From: Prosthecobacter sp.
Lineage (GTDB): Bacteria; Verrucomicrobiota; Verrucomicrobiia; Verrucomicrobiales; Verrucomicrobiaceae
NCBI GenBank assembly: GCA_021733925.1
Contig: JAIPJY010000018.1
Coordinates: 1-64,000, forward strand
Direction: 5' to 3'
Length of the DNA stretch: 64,000 nucleotides
A model generated the notes under the pieces. It was not told the DNA's origin. It did no database searches and saw nothing but the letters and a program-made list of their open reading frames with translations. The translations under genes were made by a program, and so were the position numbers. Shown here piece after piece: positions 31,945 to 40,460 of this stretch; the first letter of the stretch is position 1, and the number at the start of each line of letters is the position of its first letter.

Positions 31945-33042
31945 TCATGGCTTGACGCTCCGAGGCGTCCCCAGACACACCCGGAAGCCGTCGCGTGAGT
32001 CGGAGTAGGTCACGTTCTTGATGCCCAGTCGAACAGCGCACCGTGCGTTGCCCGGAACATCAAAGTAATTCCCTCCTTTGCAGACGGGACGTGACACAGA
32101 CCGCAGTTCCGCGTTTTCATAATACAGCTCTTCATGCCCGCCTTTGGCATCAAAATGATCCAGGACAAACTCCCACACACCGCCGCACATGTCGGCCAGA
32201 CCAAAACCATTGCGCCCCCGTTCGCCGTAGTGGTCCACCGGCGAGACGAAGGCAAACCCGTCACTCCACGGTACCTTGGCCAGTGGCCAGGTTCGGTCGC
32301 GTCCCGGCAGCAGATCAAGGGAGGAAATGTTCAGCCTGCCCTGTCCCTCTTCGATCTCGTTTCCCCACCAAAAAGACTCGCTCTCCTTGCTGCCGCCCCG
32401 GCATGCGTATTCCCATTCAGCCTCCGTGGGCAGACGGTATTCCAAGCCCTTGGGCAGCCGGCCCGCCTTGCTTTCTTTCTCCGTCAGCCATTGGCAAAAG
32501 GCCCGCATGTCGTTGTAGCTCACACACACCACCGGATAGACATCCCGGTTCGGAAATCCCCAGTTCGGGTCGCGCCAGCTTTTGCCCGCCATGGATATCC
32601 ACGGATGTACCGCCTTCGTCGTCAGGTGGTAGCCATCCCATTCGGGATTGAAGACCTGTGTCTCTCCGCCCGGTTTTTCAGCATCGCTCACATACCCGGT
32701 CTCCTCCACGAAGTGCCGGAACTGACCCACGCTCACTTCGGTGCGTCCCATCCAGAAAGCGTCTTTCACCCGCAGCAGGCGCGGCTGCTCGCCTTCGAAG
32801 GACTCGCGCGCTGTCCCCGGCTGCGCTCCGCCTTCGATGCCCGTGGCCCAGGCTTTCTCGGCGGGCGTGCTGCCCATCATGAATTCACCCGCCGGGATGC
32901 CCACGAGCTCAAGGATCACGCCGCCGCCCAAGTCCACCCGTTTCGTTTTCTCCGCCGCCGCTGACGATGGACCTGTGCTGAGTGCGGCGCAGAAAAGCAG
33001 TCCGGCGATGCCGCTGCGGATGGATGAGGATGTGTGGTTCAT
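31945..33042 (-). CDS. Exported SUMF1/formylglycine-generating-enzyme-like protein
   Basis: I chose the ATG at 33042 (MNHTSSSIRSGIAGLLF), giving 365 residues with a signal peptide (cleavage near SSAAA). The FGE-sulfatase domain is clear: IPAGEFMMGSTPAEKAW, FWMGRTEVSVGQFRHFVEET, VSYNDMRAFCQWLTEKE, YRLPTEAEWEYACRGG, DMCGGVWEFVLDHF and SDSRDGFRVCLG. True FGEs oxidise a sulfatase Cys/Ser to formylglycine; many bacterial SUMF1 proteins are instead structural or partner proteins. There is no sulfatase in the window, so the client is unknown. It follows the ceramidase-like gene on the same strand. Confidence 0.85.
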   Translation of the reverse strand: MNHTSSSIRSGIAGLLFCAALSTGPSSAAAEKTKRVDLGGGVILELVGIPAGEFMMGSTPAEKAWATGIEGGAQPGTARESFEGEQPRLLRVKDAFWMGRTEVSVGQFRHFVEETGYVSDAEKPGGETQVFNPEWDGYHLTTKAVHPWISMAGKSWRDPNWGFPNRDVYPVVCVSYNDMRAFCQWLTEKESKAGRLPKGLEYRLPTEAEWEYACRGGSKESESFWWGNEIEEGQGRLNISSLDLLPGRDRTWPLAKVPWSDGFAFVSPVDHYGERGRNGFGLADMCGGVWEFVLDHFDAKGGHEELYYENAELRSVSRPVCKGGNYFDVPGNARCAVRLGIKNVTYSDSRDGFRVCLGTPRSVKP

Positions 33043-33104
33043 GGCGGGTACTTCAAAGATGATGTCAGATGAAAAGTGGTGCTGCGTTCTTGCAATGATC
33101 GCTC

Positions 33105-34562
33105 TCATTTCACCACAGGCTGTGGTGGAAACAGGGAGTGCATAGCACGCACGGTTTGATCGACGAGGATCTGCCCGCCTTCGGGGCCAACGATGTTCAC
33201 GTGCGGCAGACCGCTGTAGCTGCCGCCTTCGATGGCGAGCGCCGTGGGCAGGTACATGCCGCAGCCATCCGTGAGCTGGAGCACAAAGGTTTGCTGCGCG
33301 GGGCTGCGGGCCTTCATCTGGATGCCCCAGTCGAGATAGAGTTCAAACGTGTTGGTCGTGATGGCGATATCTCCGAGGCGCAGCACATGAAGCTCCATTT
33401 CGTAAGGCGGCAGCTTGTCCGCTTCCTCGAAGCGCTTCACGATGCCCTTTTCGAGCTTCAGCATCGTGATGACGCGGTTGTCCGGCTTTTCGATGACGCT
33501 GTATTGCGCGATGTTCTTCTTCGCGTCTTCATACTCGCGTTCGAGGATCTTGCGCGGCGGCAGTGCCAGGTCTTGAACGATGTGGCCGAAGGGCGCGTCC
33601 GTGCGGATGTCGGCCTTCGCGGCATCGACCGTGTCATACACGGCGTTGCTGATGCGGCGGCCTAGTTCCTGCTGCCGCGTGAGGCCACGCAGCTTGATCA
33701 TGCGTGCCTCGGCGTCCTTGCGATACTGCGGATGCGGCGATTGATCTCCCGCCGCGCTGCACCAGCCGAGCACGGTGAGGTCAGGCAGGTTCAATCGGGC
33801 CTTCAGTTGCTCCCGTGCGTCATGCCAGAAGTCCGCATTGAGCGTGCTGCGGCTCTCCACCTCCTGCGATGGGCACGCGACATTGATCGCGACGGCTTGA
33901 AGCTGCTTCTCGGCATTCCAGAAGAACAGCGTCTCGATTCCCGAGTCGGAGCCGGCTTCCAGATGCCGGAACCGCGCGTCATTCGTCTTCGCATACATTT
34001 GCGCGTGACCATCAGCGAAGACCGAGCGGCGGTTTTCGCCGATCTGGGCAAACCCGAGCGTCCAGCTCACACCACCTGGCTTGCGGTTTTGCCATGCTTG
34101 CACAGCGGCCTGCGACAGGCGCTCGACGAGAAACTTTGTGTATTCCTCCGGCTGCATCACGCCATCCTTGGGGATTGAATAGGTGATCAGTGTCTCCTCT
34201 GGAATCTCGGACGTCACCGGCGCGGTGTGCGTGTGCGTGGCGGACACAATGACCTTCCGCACATCGAAATCCGGCAGCAGCGGCTTCAGATGCTGCCGAA
34301 ACTGCGCGAGCACGGAATGATGGATCGCCACCAGATCGCAGGAGATGAGAATGCTCTGATCCACCACCTTGCCGCCGTCCACCGACTCAAGCGCCATAGC
34401 GGCGGCCATGATCGGAGCTTCCACGCTTTGCGAAATGCGTGTGCCAAACTGTCCAGCCAGAGCCACCGGCTTGTCCGGCGTGATGCTGACGGTGGCTGAG
34501 CCAAGGCGGAGTTCGGCGGCGCAGAGTGTATTCGTGACCAGAAGAAGCAGAAGCAGTCTCAT
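33105..34562 (-). CDS. Exported neutral/alkaline ceramidase-like protein
   Basis: I chose the ATG at 34562 because it begins a clear signal peptide (MRLLLLLLVTNTLCAAE); the open frame runs far upstream without homology. The 485-residue protein matches the N-terminal domain of neutral/alkaline non-lysosomal ceramidases: LRLGSATVSITPDKPVALAGQ, ILISCDLVAIHHSVL, VIVSATHTHTAPV with zinc-type histidines, GWCSAAGDQSP with the candidate nucleophile Ser, and a late LQLTDGCGMYLPT block. Such proteins act on ceramide or related lipids or sugars outside the cell; in Planctomycetota/Verrucomicrobiota the substrate is untested. It is divergent from the Gfo/Idh/MocA gene with a 99-base shared promoter region. 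Confidence 0.8.
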   Translation of the reverse strand: MRLLLLLLVTNTLCAAELRLGSATVSITPDKPVALAGQFGTRISQSVEAPIMAAAMALESVDGGKVVDQSILISCDLVAIHHSVLAQFRQHLKPLLPDFDVRKVIVSATHTHTAPVTSEIPEETLITYSIPKDGVMQPEEYTKFLVERLSQAAVQAWQNRKPGGVSWTLGFAQIGENRRSVFADGHAQMYAKTNDARFRHLEAGSDSGIETLFFWNAEKQLQAVAINVACPSQEVESRSTLNADFWHDAREQLKARLNLPDLTVLGWCSAAGDQSPHPQYRKDAEARMIKLRGLTRQQELGRRISNAVYDTVDAAKADIRTDAPFGHIVQDLALPPRKILEREYEDAKKNIAQYSVIEKPDNRVITMLKLEKGIVKRFEEADKLPPYEMELHVLRLGDIAITTNTFELYLDWGIQMKARSPAQQTFVLQLTDGCGMYLPTALAIEGGSYSGLPHVNIVGPEGGQILVDQTVRAMHSLFPPQPVVK

Positions 34563-34661
34563 GCGAGACCAACGGCCCTCCTCAGCCTTTTCTTCGATCC
34601 CCAATGCGCATGGTGGTTGCAACATTGAGTCGAGCGCCGGCTTATTGAATGCCCAGCCACC

Positions 34662-36026
34662 ATGAATTCCACTGCCACCGCCAGCCGCCGTTCGTTTCTT
34701 CAAACCGCCACCGCCACGGCCTCCACGCTCATCCTGCCCTCCGGGCTGCTGCCCGGCCAGACCACGAGCAAGCTCAAGGTCGGCTTCATCGGCATGGGCG
34801 GGCAGATCCAGGGACATGTGGGCAAGATCTTGCAACTTGGTCACAACGTCGGCGCGCTGTGCGATGTCGATGCCGCGCAAATGGACAACTCCAAGAAGCG
34901 CCATGGCGCGGGTGTGGCAGACGCGGCGGTGTACAGCGACTACCGTGTGCTGCTTGAAAAGGAGAAGGCGCTCGATGCCATCGTCATCGCCACACCGGAC
35001 CACTGGCATGCTCCCATCTGCCGTGCCGTCATGCAGGCCGGCAAGCATGTCTATTGCGAGAAGCCGCTCACCCACACCATCGCGGAAGCGCGCGAGCTGC
35101 GCGAGATGTCACGCACGGCGAAGGTGATCACACAGACAGGCAATCAAGGCAGCGCATCGTCCAACCTGCGCCGCAGCATGGAGCTGATCGCCGCAGGGTT
35201 CTTCGGTGCCATCAGCGACATCCACGTCTGGCACCCCACCCATAGCTGGCCCAGCGGCGAAGAGCGCCCAGCGGGCAGCGATCCCATTCCCGCCACGCTC
35301 GACTGGGACTTCTGGCTCGGCGCCGCGCCTCAGCGTGCCTACAAGACCAGCATCTACCATCCGGCCAAGTGGCGCGGCTGGTATGACTTTGGCAACGGCT
35401 CTCTCGGTGACTTCTGCTGCCACGGCTTCAACATGCCCGTGCGCGCCTTGAACCTCGACTACCCCACGCGCATCGAAATCACCGGCACCGGATTGGGCAA
35501 AGAAAGCTTTGCCTCGGCCTGCACCGTGCATTTTCATTTCCCGGCGCGTGATGGTCGCGGCCCCGTGCGCCTGCACTTCTACAGCGGCGGAGATCTGCCG
35601 CCTGCCGATGTCACGGCTCCGCTCATCGGCACCTTCGGCAGCCTGCCGCGCACCGGCTGCCTGCTCATCGGCGATCAAGGCCAGCTCCAGAGCGGCCTGT
35701 GGAATTCCGACTGCTACGTCAAACTCAACAGCGACGAGAAATTCACCGGCGCGGACAAGCACCCCGCCGCCAAACAGATCCCCGTCACGCTGCCACGCGT
35801 GAAAGGCCACATCGACGAATGGCTCGACGCCATCCAGGGCGGCCCCAAAGTCTTCGCCGACTTCGACCTCGGCGGCCACCTCACCGAGATCGGCCTCTCC
35901 GGCATCGTCGCGCTGCGTTTGCAAAAGAACATCGACTGGGACGGCCCCAACATGAAAGTCCCCGGCTACCCCGAGGCCGACAAGTTTATCCACAAAGCCG
36001 AGCGTGCGAAGTACGGGCGGGCATAG
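34662..36026 (+). CDS. Tat-exported Gfo/Idh/MocA-family oxidoreductase
   Basis: The 454-residue protein has a twin-arginine signal (SRRSFLQTATATASTLI), so it is exported folded, probably with its nucleotide bound. The Rossmann domain has LKVGFIGMGGQIQGHVG and LCDVD. The dinucleotide/substrate block YCEKPLTHTIAEARELREM contains the EKP motif. The C-terminal Gfo/Idh domain has WRGWYDFGNGSLGDFCCHGFN with the catalytic-site His. Exported members are typical of Planctomycetota and Verrucomicrobiota and act on sugars, in some cases making 3-keto intermediates. It is divergent from the ceramidase-like gene. The substrate is unknown. Confidence 0.9.
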   Translation: MNSTATASRRSFLQTATATASTLILPSGLLPGQTTSKLKVGFIGMGGQIQGHVGKILQLGHNVGALCDVDAAQMDNSKKRHGAGVADAAVYSDYRVLLEKEKALDAIVIATPDHWHAPICRAVMQAGKHVYCEKPLTHTIAEARELREMSRTAKVITQTGNQGSASSNLRRSMELIAAGFFGAISDIHVWHPTHSWPSGEERPAGSDPIPATLDWDFWLGAAPQRAYKTSIYHPAKWRGWYDFGNGSLGDFCCHGFNMPVRALNLDYPTRIEITGTGLGKESFASACTVHFHFPARDGRGPVRLHFYSGGDLPPADVTAPLIGTFGSLPRTGCLLIGDQGQLQSGLWNSDCYVKLNSDEKFTGADKHPAAKQIPVTLPRVKGHIDEWLDAIQGGPKVFADFDLGGHLTEIGLSGIVALRLQKNIDWDGPNMKVPGYPEADKFIHKAERAKYGRA

Positions 36027-36470
36027 CCGGTGCTGCGGACAATCTTCCGTGCCTTCTACTCATGCCCACGCGCCTGAGGTGCGACAGATGTGGCGGATTA
36101 AAACGCTTGGAAAGCAACGGGTTGAAGCGCGAGGTCCTGCAAAACGCCTTGCAACTTTTTCAACAACTTCGAAGAACGGTTTGCCGGCCTGCTACCGCCG
36201 AAGCCCGTGGGAGAAAAAGACCCGCCCGATGGGCAAGGTGCTGCTGGAGGCGATGGGCGTGAAGGTGACGCATTTGAAGGGCAGGTGAGGGCGACCTAAC
36301 AGGATCAATCCTCAAACCACCGCTTCACGGCCTCGGGGCTGAAGCGTACCAGGTGACCCAGTTTTCGAAAAGGGAGACCTTTTTGTTCACGCTGCATCGC
36401 GCATAGCGGAGGTCGCGGAACGGCTTGATTCTCTGGTTAAGACGGTGGGATCATGAACCAACCCCGTTAC
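36027..36470. other. Intergenic region with gene debris
   Basis: About 440 bases lie between two convergent genes. Plus-strand frames in 36030-36290 are Arg-rich and unrecognisable. A plausible excisionase-type remnant on the minus strand is listed at 36305-36436. The convergent ends mean no promoter is required here. Confidence 0.4.
36305..36436 (-). pseudogene. Excisionase/MerR-type HTH remnant
   Basis: The minus frame between a TAA (36437-36439) and a TGA (36305-36307) ends GLPFRKLGHLVRFSPEAVKR, then WFED. This is the C-terminal half of the excisionase-like HTH_17 domain (pattern xLPxxKLGxxVRFxxxxVxxWL). The first helix pair and a start at a normal distance are missing; the only ATG, at 36397, gives 30 residues. 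It is probably a trace of a lost integrative element. Confidence 0.5.
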
Positions 36471-38849
36471 TTACTGATTGAAGATGAACTGCCGGGTGTT
36501 GATCAGTGCGTAGATCAGGTCCTCCACGGTGCTGAGGCCCTTGTCCTGGGCTTGAAGGCAAAGGTCCTTTTCCCTGGCGGTGGGCTTGCGGGAAAGCACG
36601 GCCATATAAGCGGCGTCGATTCTTTCGTCGGCAGACCGGGCCCTGCCCACGGTGAGCATGAGCTGGCTGTAGCGGTCAACGATTTGCGGCAGGAGATCTC
36701 CATTCATCAATGCCAGAGCCTGGGGAACAGAGGCTTCACTGTTGCTGTTCTCAATGAATTCCCGGTCGCTCTGGCCAAATTCGCGCAGGAAATGACCGCG
36801 CGGGGCGGGGCTTTCGATTTCCGCAGCGCGCAGCCACTGCCGGGACTGTCTGGACCGCGAACGGAAGTAGTCCCGCCACTGTTTCCGGGGGATGGCATAG
36901 TACATGGCCTCTTCGCTCCAGGCCTTTGTCTCAGCATCGGCGACCTCCGCCTTGGTCGTCTTGATCTTGCCATCTCCAGCAGCGGCCATCGCGCGCCCGT
37001 CCTTGGCAGCGCCGGCCGCCTGCATGCCGGCACTGGGGGCGGCTTGAATCGGAACCTTCCGGTTGGGTTCATAAGCAATGGTCTCGAAGGGCTTGCCGGT
37101 GACCTTCTCGAAAAGCTTTTTTTGGCCGGGAATGATCACTTCCGTCATGACAGTGCGGCGGGCATTGTTATAAAGGGCCGTGATCTCACGGCTGATGGAT
37201 TTAACTTTAGCATTGCACTCAGCAGCGCGGGTGAGGGCAGCCTTTTTTTCAGGTCCGGTGACTTTGGCGGCGATGGACTGGTATTTTTTGGCCTCATCGC
37301 GGGCCTCCGCCATCAGCTTCCGCATGGCCTCCAGACCTTCCGGCTGCTCCTGGTACTTTTTGGCGGCCGCTTGAATGCTCTTGAGCGCCTCAGCCGGATC
37401 GGCGACCTTTTCCACCGCCAGACTGCGCTGCTCCAAGTATTCGCGGGCGGTCATGTTTAGCATGTCGGGATTCGGGTTAATCAGAGTCACAAAGCTGTCC
37501 CACAGTTGCTCGGCGGTCATGCGGCGCAGCAGCGGGCCCGTGAAGTGGCAGGCAGTCCCGGGCGCCAGCTCCTCGTGGGAGGCCTGGCGCTGGTAGGTGC
37601 TCATGTTGAAAAGGATGCGCAGATACGCCTTCATGTCGTAATTCAGGCTCACCATCAGCTTTTCAAGATGGCTCAACAATTCAGGATTCACCGCCACGGT
37701 AGTGTCCGTGAGATCGTCGAGCGGCTCGATCAGGGCGAGGCCGAAGGCCTTTTTCCACAGGCGATTGACCACGACCTTGTTGAAGCGGTCGTTGTCGGGA
37801 TTCGCCAGCCAGCGTGCGTAGGCCTGGACCCGTGTTTCACCTGGCAGAGGAGTACATGCATGGCCCGTCATGGCAGCCGCTTCGACGACGGATTTTGGCT
37901 TCGCATCATCATATTTGTAATCCTTTGGCAGAGTGACCTTGCGCCTCTCGTCAAAGGTCACCTTGGGATAGTGCGGATTGCCACGATACAGGGCCTGATT
38001 GTATAAACGCTCAGCCTGGTGCAAGGCCTCCTCAGCCTCCTGGCGTGCCCGCCTCACTTTCTCCACCTCCGCCCAGTAAGCGAGGCGTTCGGCCTCAGCA
38101 GCCGTGTTTTTGGGCCATTCAGGCTCTTTGAACATGGTATGAATGGCCATGCCTTGATCACGCAGAAGGTCGCTGATGCCGCCCGCGACACCGCCGCCGT
38201 AGTCTCTGATCTCCGCGCCATAGGTGAAGGCCGCCAACTCGTAGAACTGCTTCTGTGTCCACTTGTCAAAGGGGTGATTGTGGCACGGGGCGCACTCGAT
38301 GCGGGTGCCCAGGAAGACGCGCACCGTGCTTGCCGTGTTGTCCAAGGGCATGCCACGATCACGTTTGTAGTAGCCAATCGCACCATCGGACCAGGGCTTG
38401 CCCTCTCCGGCGATCATCTCCCGCACGAACGCGTCGTACGGCTTGTTGCTGCGCAGGGCATCCTTGACGTAATGAACATACGCGGGGCCTGTTCGCTGGG
38501 CCTTGGATTGTACACGCAGCACATCCGCCCAGTAATGGAAGTAGTTCTGCACATAGCCCTCGGAATCGAGGAGCTTGTCGATCAGTGCCGCCCGCCTTCC
38601 CTCTTCTCTGGAAGCCAGAAACTCCTCAGCCTCACGCGTGGTGGGAATGCGGCCCACCACATCCAGATAGATGCGGCGCACGAAAATATTGTCATCCGCC
38701 GGGGCGTTGGGCGTCAAGTTGTTAGCCGCCCAGTCCTTCGCCAGAAGCGCGTCAATTTCAGCGGCGGCGGCGGAAACTTCGGTGTCGGCCCGGGCGAGCG
38801 TCCCAAGCCAAAACGTGACGATCATGGAACACGCCAGGAGGCTTTTCAT
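36471..38849 (-). CDS. DUF1549/DUF1553 protein lacking the N-terminal cytochrome domain
   Basis: The 792-residue exported protein has a signal peptide (about 1-21). DUF1549 starts at about 35 (DNIFVRRIYLDVVGRIPTTR), with one CxxCH heme-type motif (ECAPCHNHPFDKW, Cys186-His190). A coiled charged insert and DUF1553 follow from about 340 (YARWLANPDNDRFNKVVVNR, then LWKKAFG) to the C-terminus (ALALMNGDLLPQIVDR). Compared with its three larger relatives in this window it lacks the PSCyt1 domain. A long charged helical stretch (about 500-590) is inserted in DUF1553. It lies downstream of the DUF1501 gene at 39013 with a 163-base gap, so it may be a separate unit. Confidence 0.85.
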   Translation of the reverse strand: MKSLLACSMIVTFWLGTLARADTEVSAAAAEIDALLAKDWAANNLTPNAPADDNIFVRRIYLDVVGRIPTTREAEEFLASREEGRRAALIDKLLDSEGYVQNYFHYWADVLRVQSKAQRTGPAYVHYVKDALRSNKPYDAFVREMIAGEGKPWSDGAIGYYKRDRGMPLDNTASTVRVFLGTRIECAPCHNHPFDKWTQKQFYELAAFTYGAEIRDYGGGVAGGISDLLRDQGMAIHTMFKEPEWPKNTAAEAERLAYWAEVEKVRRARQEAEEALHQAERLYNQALYRGNPHYPKVTFDERRKVTLPKDYKYDDAKPKSVVEAAAMTGHACTPLPGETRVQAYARWLANPDNDRFNKVVVNRLWKKAFGLALIEPLDDLTDTTVAVNPELLSHLEKLMVSLNYDMKAYLRILFNMSTYQRQASHEELAPGTACHFTGPLLRRMTAEQLWDSFVTLINPNPDMLNMTAREYLEQRSLAVEKVADPAEALKSIQAAAKKYQEQPEGLEAMRKLMAEARDEAKKYQSIAAKVTGPEKKAALTRAAECNAKVKSISREITALYNNARRTVMTEVIIPGQKKLFEKVTGKPFETIAYEPNRKVPIQAAPSAGMQAAGAAKDGRAMAAAGDGKIKTTKAEVADAETKAWSEEAMYYAIPRKQWRDYFRSRSRQSRQWLRAAEIESPAPRGHFLREFGQSDREFIENSNSEASVPQALALMNGDLLPQIVDRYSQLMLTVGRARSADERIDAAYMAVLSRKPTAREKDLCLQAQDKGLSTVEDLIYALINTRQFIFNQ

Positions 38850-39012
38850 GCAAGGTGAAACGCAGGATTAAACTTTGGTGTTGCAGATGGTTGCGTCGCC
38901 TCACATCTTGTACAGCGGCACTCCCTTGCCGGAACCTGCCAGGGCTCGCTGAATCCAGAGGTTTGACGATTGTCGAACCATCGGTTTTCGATGGTCGAAG
39001 TTTCAAACATCT

Positions 39013-40455
39013 TCACCCAAACACCTTCGTCACCACCTTCGGATTCTCCACGCCTGTAAGACGCTGATCCAGTCCCTGAAACTTGAAGGTCAGGCGTTCG
39101 TGGTCCAGTCCGGCGGCAGCGAGGATCGTCGCATGCAGGTCGTGCACGCTGACTTTGTCCACGGCGGCCTTGAAGCCGATCTCGTCGCTCTCGCCATGAT
39201 GATAGCCGCCCTTCACGCCGCCGCCGCACATCCACACGGTGAAAGCATGCGGATTGTGGTCGCGGCCGGGCTTCGCGGATTTTTGGGCAATAGGCAGGCG
39301 GCCAAATTCACCGCCCCAGATGATGAGCGTCTGATCCAGCAGGCCGCGCTGCTCCAGATCGGCGATGAGCGCGGCCACAGGTTGATCGCTCTCCAGTGCA
39401 AAGCCGCGATGGTTGCCCGCGATGTCGTTGTGACCGTCCCAGCTCTGCTGGTTCTCCATGCCGCCGGAGTAGAGCTGGATGAAGCGCACGCCGCGCTCCA
39501 CCATGCGGCGCGCGGTGAGGCACTGCGCGGCGAAGTGGCCGCAGTGCTTCTCGTTCAAACCGTAGAGCTTCTGGATGTGCTCCGGCTCGTTCTTCACATC
39601 AAAGGCTTCGGGCGCGGCGGTCTGCATGCGGTAGGCCAGCTCGAAGCTCTCTATGCGCGCATTCAACTCGCTCTCGATGGGCGACTCCGCCAGCGCGTTG
39701 CGGTTGAGCTGCGCCAGCAGATCCAACTGCGCACGCTGGCGCTTCGGGGTCAGCGAGGCCGGCACCGCGAGGTTCTCGATGGGTTCGCCTTTGGGTTTCA
39801 GCCAGGTGCCCTGGTAGATGCTGGGCAGAAATCCCGCACCCCAGTTGGCCGCGCTGCCTTTCGGCAGGCCGCGATTCAGCGGATCACTCATCACCACGAA
39901 CGAGGGCAGTGAATCGCTCTCGCTGCCGAGGCCGTAGTTCACCCAGGAACCCACGCAGGGATAGCCCATGCGTGTCGCGCCGGTGTTCATCATGAAGAGC
40001 GCGGGCGAGTGGTTGTTGGAGCCGGTCCAGCAGGAGTGGATGAAGCACATCTTGTCCACATGCATCGCCGTCTTCGGAAAAATCTCACTCGCCCAGGTGC
40101 CGCTCTGCCCGTGCTGCTTCCATTCAAACGGCGATGCCATCAGCGGTCCCACGGAGCCGGGGAAGAAGCCCGTTTTGGGATCAAAGCCATCGAGCACCTT
40201 GCCATCGCGCTTCTTCAGCTCCGGCTTGTAGTCCCAGGTGTCCACCTGCGAAGGGCCGCCGTTGGTGAAAATCCAGATGATCGACTTCGCTTTCCCGATG
40301 TGCATCGGCCGCTTCGGTGCGAAGGGGTTGAGCGCATTTGCCGCGAATCCATCGCGTTCCAGCATCGCCGCCGCCGCGAGCATGCCAAAGCCGCCGCCCG
40401 TGCGTTGCAGGAGATGGCGGCGGGTGAGGGGAGTGGGCGTGTTCATGGCAGTCAT
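39013..40455 (-). CDS. DUF1501 protein, Tat-exported
   Basis: The 480-residue protein has a Tat-like signal (LTRRHLLQRTGGGFGMLAAA); the ATG at 40446 is an alternative start. DUF1501 belongs to the alkaline-phosphatase-like superfamily. Visible blocks are [65 protein letters not shown] and AKPGRDHNPHAFTVW, with clustered Asp/His/Glu that could bind metal. The activity is unproven; partnership with PSCyt1-DUF1549-DUF1553 proteins is the rule, and such a gene ends 5 bases upstream (40461). The two are probably secreted and act together on an extracellular substrate. Confidence 0.9.
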   Translation of the reverse strand: MTAMNTPTPLTRRHLLQRTGGGFGMLAAAAMLERDGFAANALNPFAPKRPMHIGKAKSIIWIFTNGGPSQVDTWDYKPELKKRDGKVLDGFDPKTGFFPGSVGPLMASPFEWKQHGQSGTWASEIFPKTAMHVDKMCFIHSCWTGSNNHSPALFMMNTGATRMGYPCVGSWVNYGLGSESDSLPSFVVMSDPLNRGLPKGSAANWGAGFLPSIYQGTWLKPKGEPIENLAVPASLTPKRQRAQLDLLAQLNRNALAESPIESELNARIESFELAYRMQTAAPEAFDVKNEPEHIQKLYGLNEKHCGHFAAQCLTARRMVERGVRFIQLYSGGMENQQSWDGHNDIAGNHRGFALESDQPVAALIADLEQRGLLDQTLIIWGGEFGRLPIAQKSAKPGRDHNPHAFTVWMCGGGVKGGYHHGESDEIGFKAAVDKVSVHDLHATILAAAGLDHERLTFKFQGLDQRLTGVENPKVVTKVFG

Positions 40456-40460
40456 CGGGT

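Noticed and set aside
31945-33042. A sulfatase-activation locus based on the two SUMF1-like genes
   Set aside because: No sulfatase gene with a C/SxPxR motif is visible in the window, so sulfatase maturation cannot be claimed.
34563-35075. N-terminal extension of the ceramidase-like frame
   Set aside because: It would overlap the divergent Gfo/Idh/MocA gene and has no homology. A clean signal peptide begins at the ATG at 34562.
36004-36288. Plus-strand frame of 94 residues after the Gfo/Idh/MocA gene
   Set aside because: It starts inside the preceding gene, is Arg/Cys-rich without any recognised domain, and has no ribosome binding site.
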